A stretch of 64,000 nt of DNA, taken from Nothopassalora personata. Lineage: Eukaryota > Ascomycota > Dothideomycetes > Mycosphaerellales > Mycosphaerellaceae. How positions within the stretch are numbered: the first letter of the stretch is position 1; the number at the start of each line of letters is the position of its first letter. The notes beneath the pieces were generated by a model. It made no database searches. It worked only from the letters and a program-made list of their open reading frames with translations, and had not been told where the DNA came from. The position numbers and the translations under genes are program-made. The stretch is taken from NCBI GenBank assembly GCA_033816765.1, contig CM066290.1, positions 1,302,001 through 1,366,000 of the forward strand, in the 5' to 3' direction. This document shows positions 63,633-64,000 of the stretch, in pieces.

Positions 63633-64000
63633 ATGACCAATCCACTAGGCTACGAACCAATGCCTGCGGAAGAAGGCCGAGCATTCATGGCATCGCAAGT
63701 CTGCAGCATCCATCACAACAACGAAATCCAGATATATCCTGGGAGCTCAGCCCAGCAGACCAAATCCAGCGCCAAATACGTGAAGAGGGACACCGGAGCT
63801 AGAGGTTCCGGGTTCGCGATTTATCGTACTACCTCCAACAACGATGGCCGACTAGACCGAATCCATCAAAAGACTGCAGTCCCACATGTACGCCACGTTC
63901 GTTCGAATGGATTGGCGGTGAAGAAAATTCTCAAAGAAATTCTTCCCCTCACAATCTTCGACGATCGCGAGCAATTCGACGACGCCAGCAGCACTCAGCC
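63633..64000 (+). CDS. hypothetical protein, 3' truncated by window edge
   Basis: ATG 63633 opens MTNPLGYEPMPAEEGRAF and the frame stays open to the window end (122 codons plus 2 nt): VCSIHHNNEIQIYPGSS, GSGFAIYRTTSNNDGRL, VKKILKEILPLTIFDD. No domain recognised in the visible part. Confidence 0.45.
   Translation, partial: MTNPLGYEPMPAEEGRAFMASQVCSIHHNNEIQIYPGSSAQQTKSSAKYVKRDTGARGSGFAIYRTTSNNDGRLDRIHQKTAVPHVRHVRSNGLAVKKILKEILPLTIFDDREQFDDASSTQ

Noticed and set aside
1..64000. CRISPR arrays, rRNA genes, bacterial-type operons, telomeric repeats
   Set aside because: None seen; sequence is fungal nuclear with spliceosomal introns.

Overview
The window is nuclear DNA of a filamentous ascomycete, most likely a Dothideomycete with plant-associated relatives. 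The evidence is short introns (about 45-80 nt, GT...AG) in many genes, Pezizomycotina-type families (HET domain, Ayg1-type hydrolase, F-box, Hce2/Ecp2-like secreted protein, Bud4, Ubl-domain proteins) and AT-rich transposon relics full of TAA/TAG codons, as expected from repeat-induced point mutation (RIP). No sequence search was possible, so every product name rests on motifs and on recall of families.

Layout. 1-2.7 kb: 3' end of an AhpC/TSA-like thioredoxin-fold gene, a decayed RNase H gene and a small uncertain gene. 2.95-3.6 kb: a non-autonomous hAT-type element with an 8-bp target duplication. 4.2-7.3 kb: 2-oxoglutarate dehydrogenase E1. 7.5-9.1 kb: a frameshifted protein kinase gene followed by a piece of a fungal NLR N-terminal (Helo-like) domain. 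9.6-12.6 kb: an NTF2-like four-exon gene and CDC37. 13-16.8 kb: a SnoaL-like pseudogene, a secreted Hce2-type protein with a Gly/Ser/Thr repeat tail, and a HET-domain pseudogene. 17-21 kb: Ayg1-type hydrolase and a universal-stress-protein gene. 21.3-24.3 kb: two decaying C2H2 zinc-finger relatives and a secreted Leu-Pro-Thr repeat protein. 25.9-29.5 kb: 3-methylcrotonyl-CoA carboxylase biotin subunit and an Arg/Ser-rich protein. 30-36 kb: an accessory block with an SGNH hydrolase carrying a nonsense codon, an unidentified decayed gene, a 1,817-bp RIP-mutated pogo/Fot1 transposon, and two convergent divergent paralogues with ubiquitin-like domains. 36.7-54.3 kb: a conserved block (MRH4 helicase, BUD4-like anillin, SDR, large Ser-rich Seg1-like protein, F-box protein), interrupted by one AT-rich island. 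55.4-64 kb: DDR48-like stress protein with duplicated exons, DUF3605 gene with a frame-breaking 7-nt repeat, cytochrome b5 reductase, class II aldolase, a D-erythronate-dehydrogenase-like epimerase, an MFS transporter remnant and the start of an unidentified gene.

How it fits together. Housekeeping metabolism (OGDH, MCC, CBR1), chaperone and RNA functions (CDC37, MRH4) and septation/cortex proteins (Bud4, Seg1-like) sit between small gene graveyards. The recurrent theme is decay: at least eight gene relics carry frameshifts, often at homopolymers, or in-frame stops, some compatible with C-to-T or G-to-A change. The most interesting items are the hAT and pogo elements, the Hce2 protein with its repeat tail, the convergent Ubl pair, the DDR48-like exon duplication, the 7-nt repeat in the DUF3605 gene, and a possible decaying sugar-acid catabolic locus (aldolase, DenD-like, MFS).
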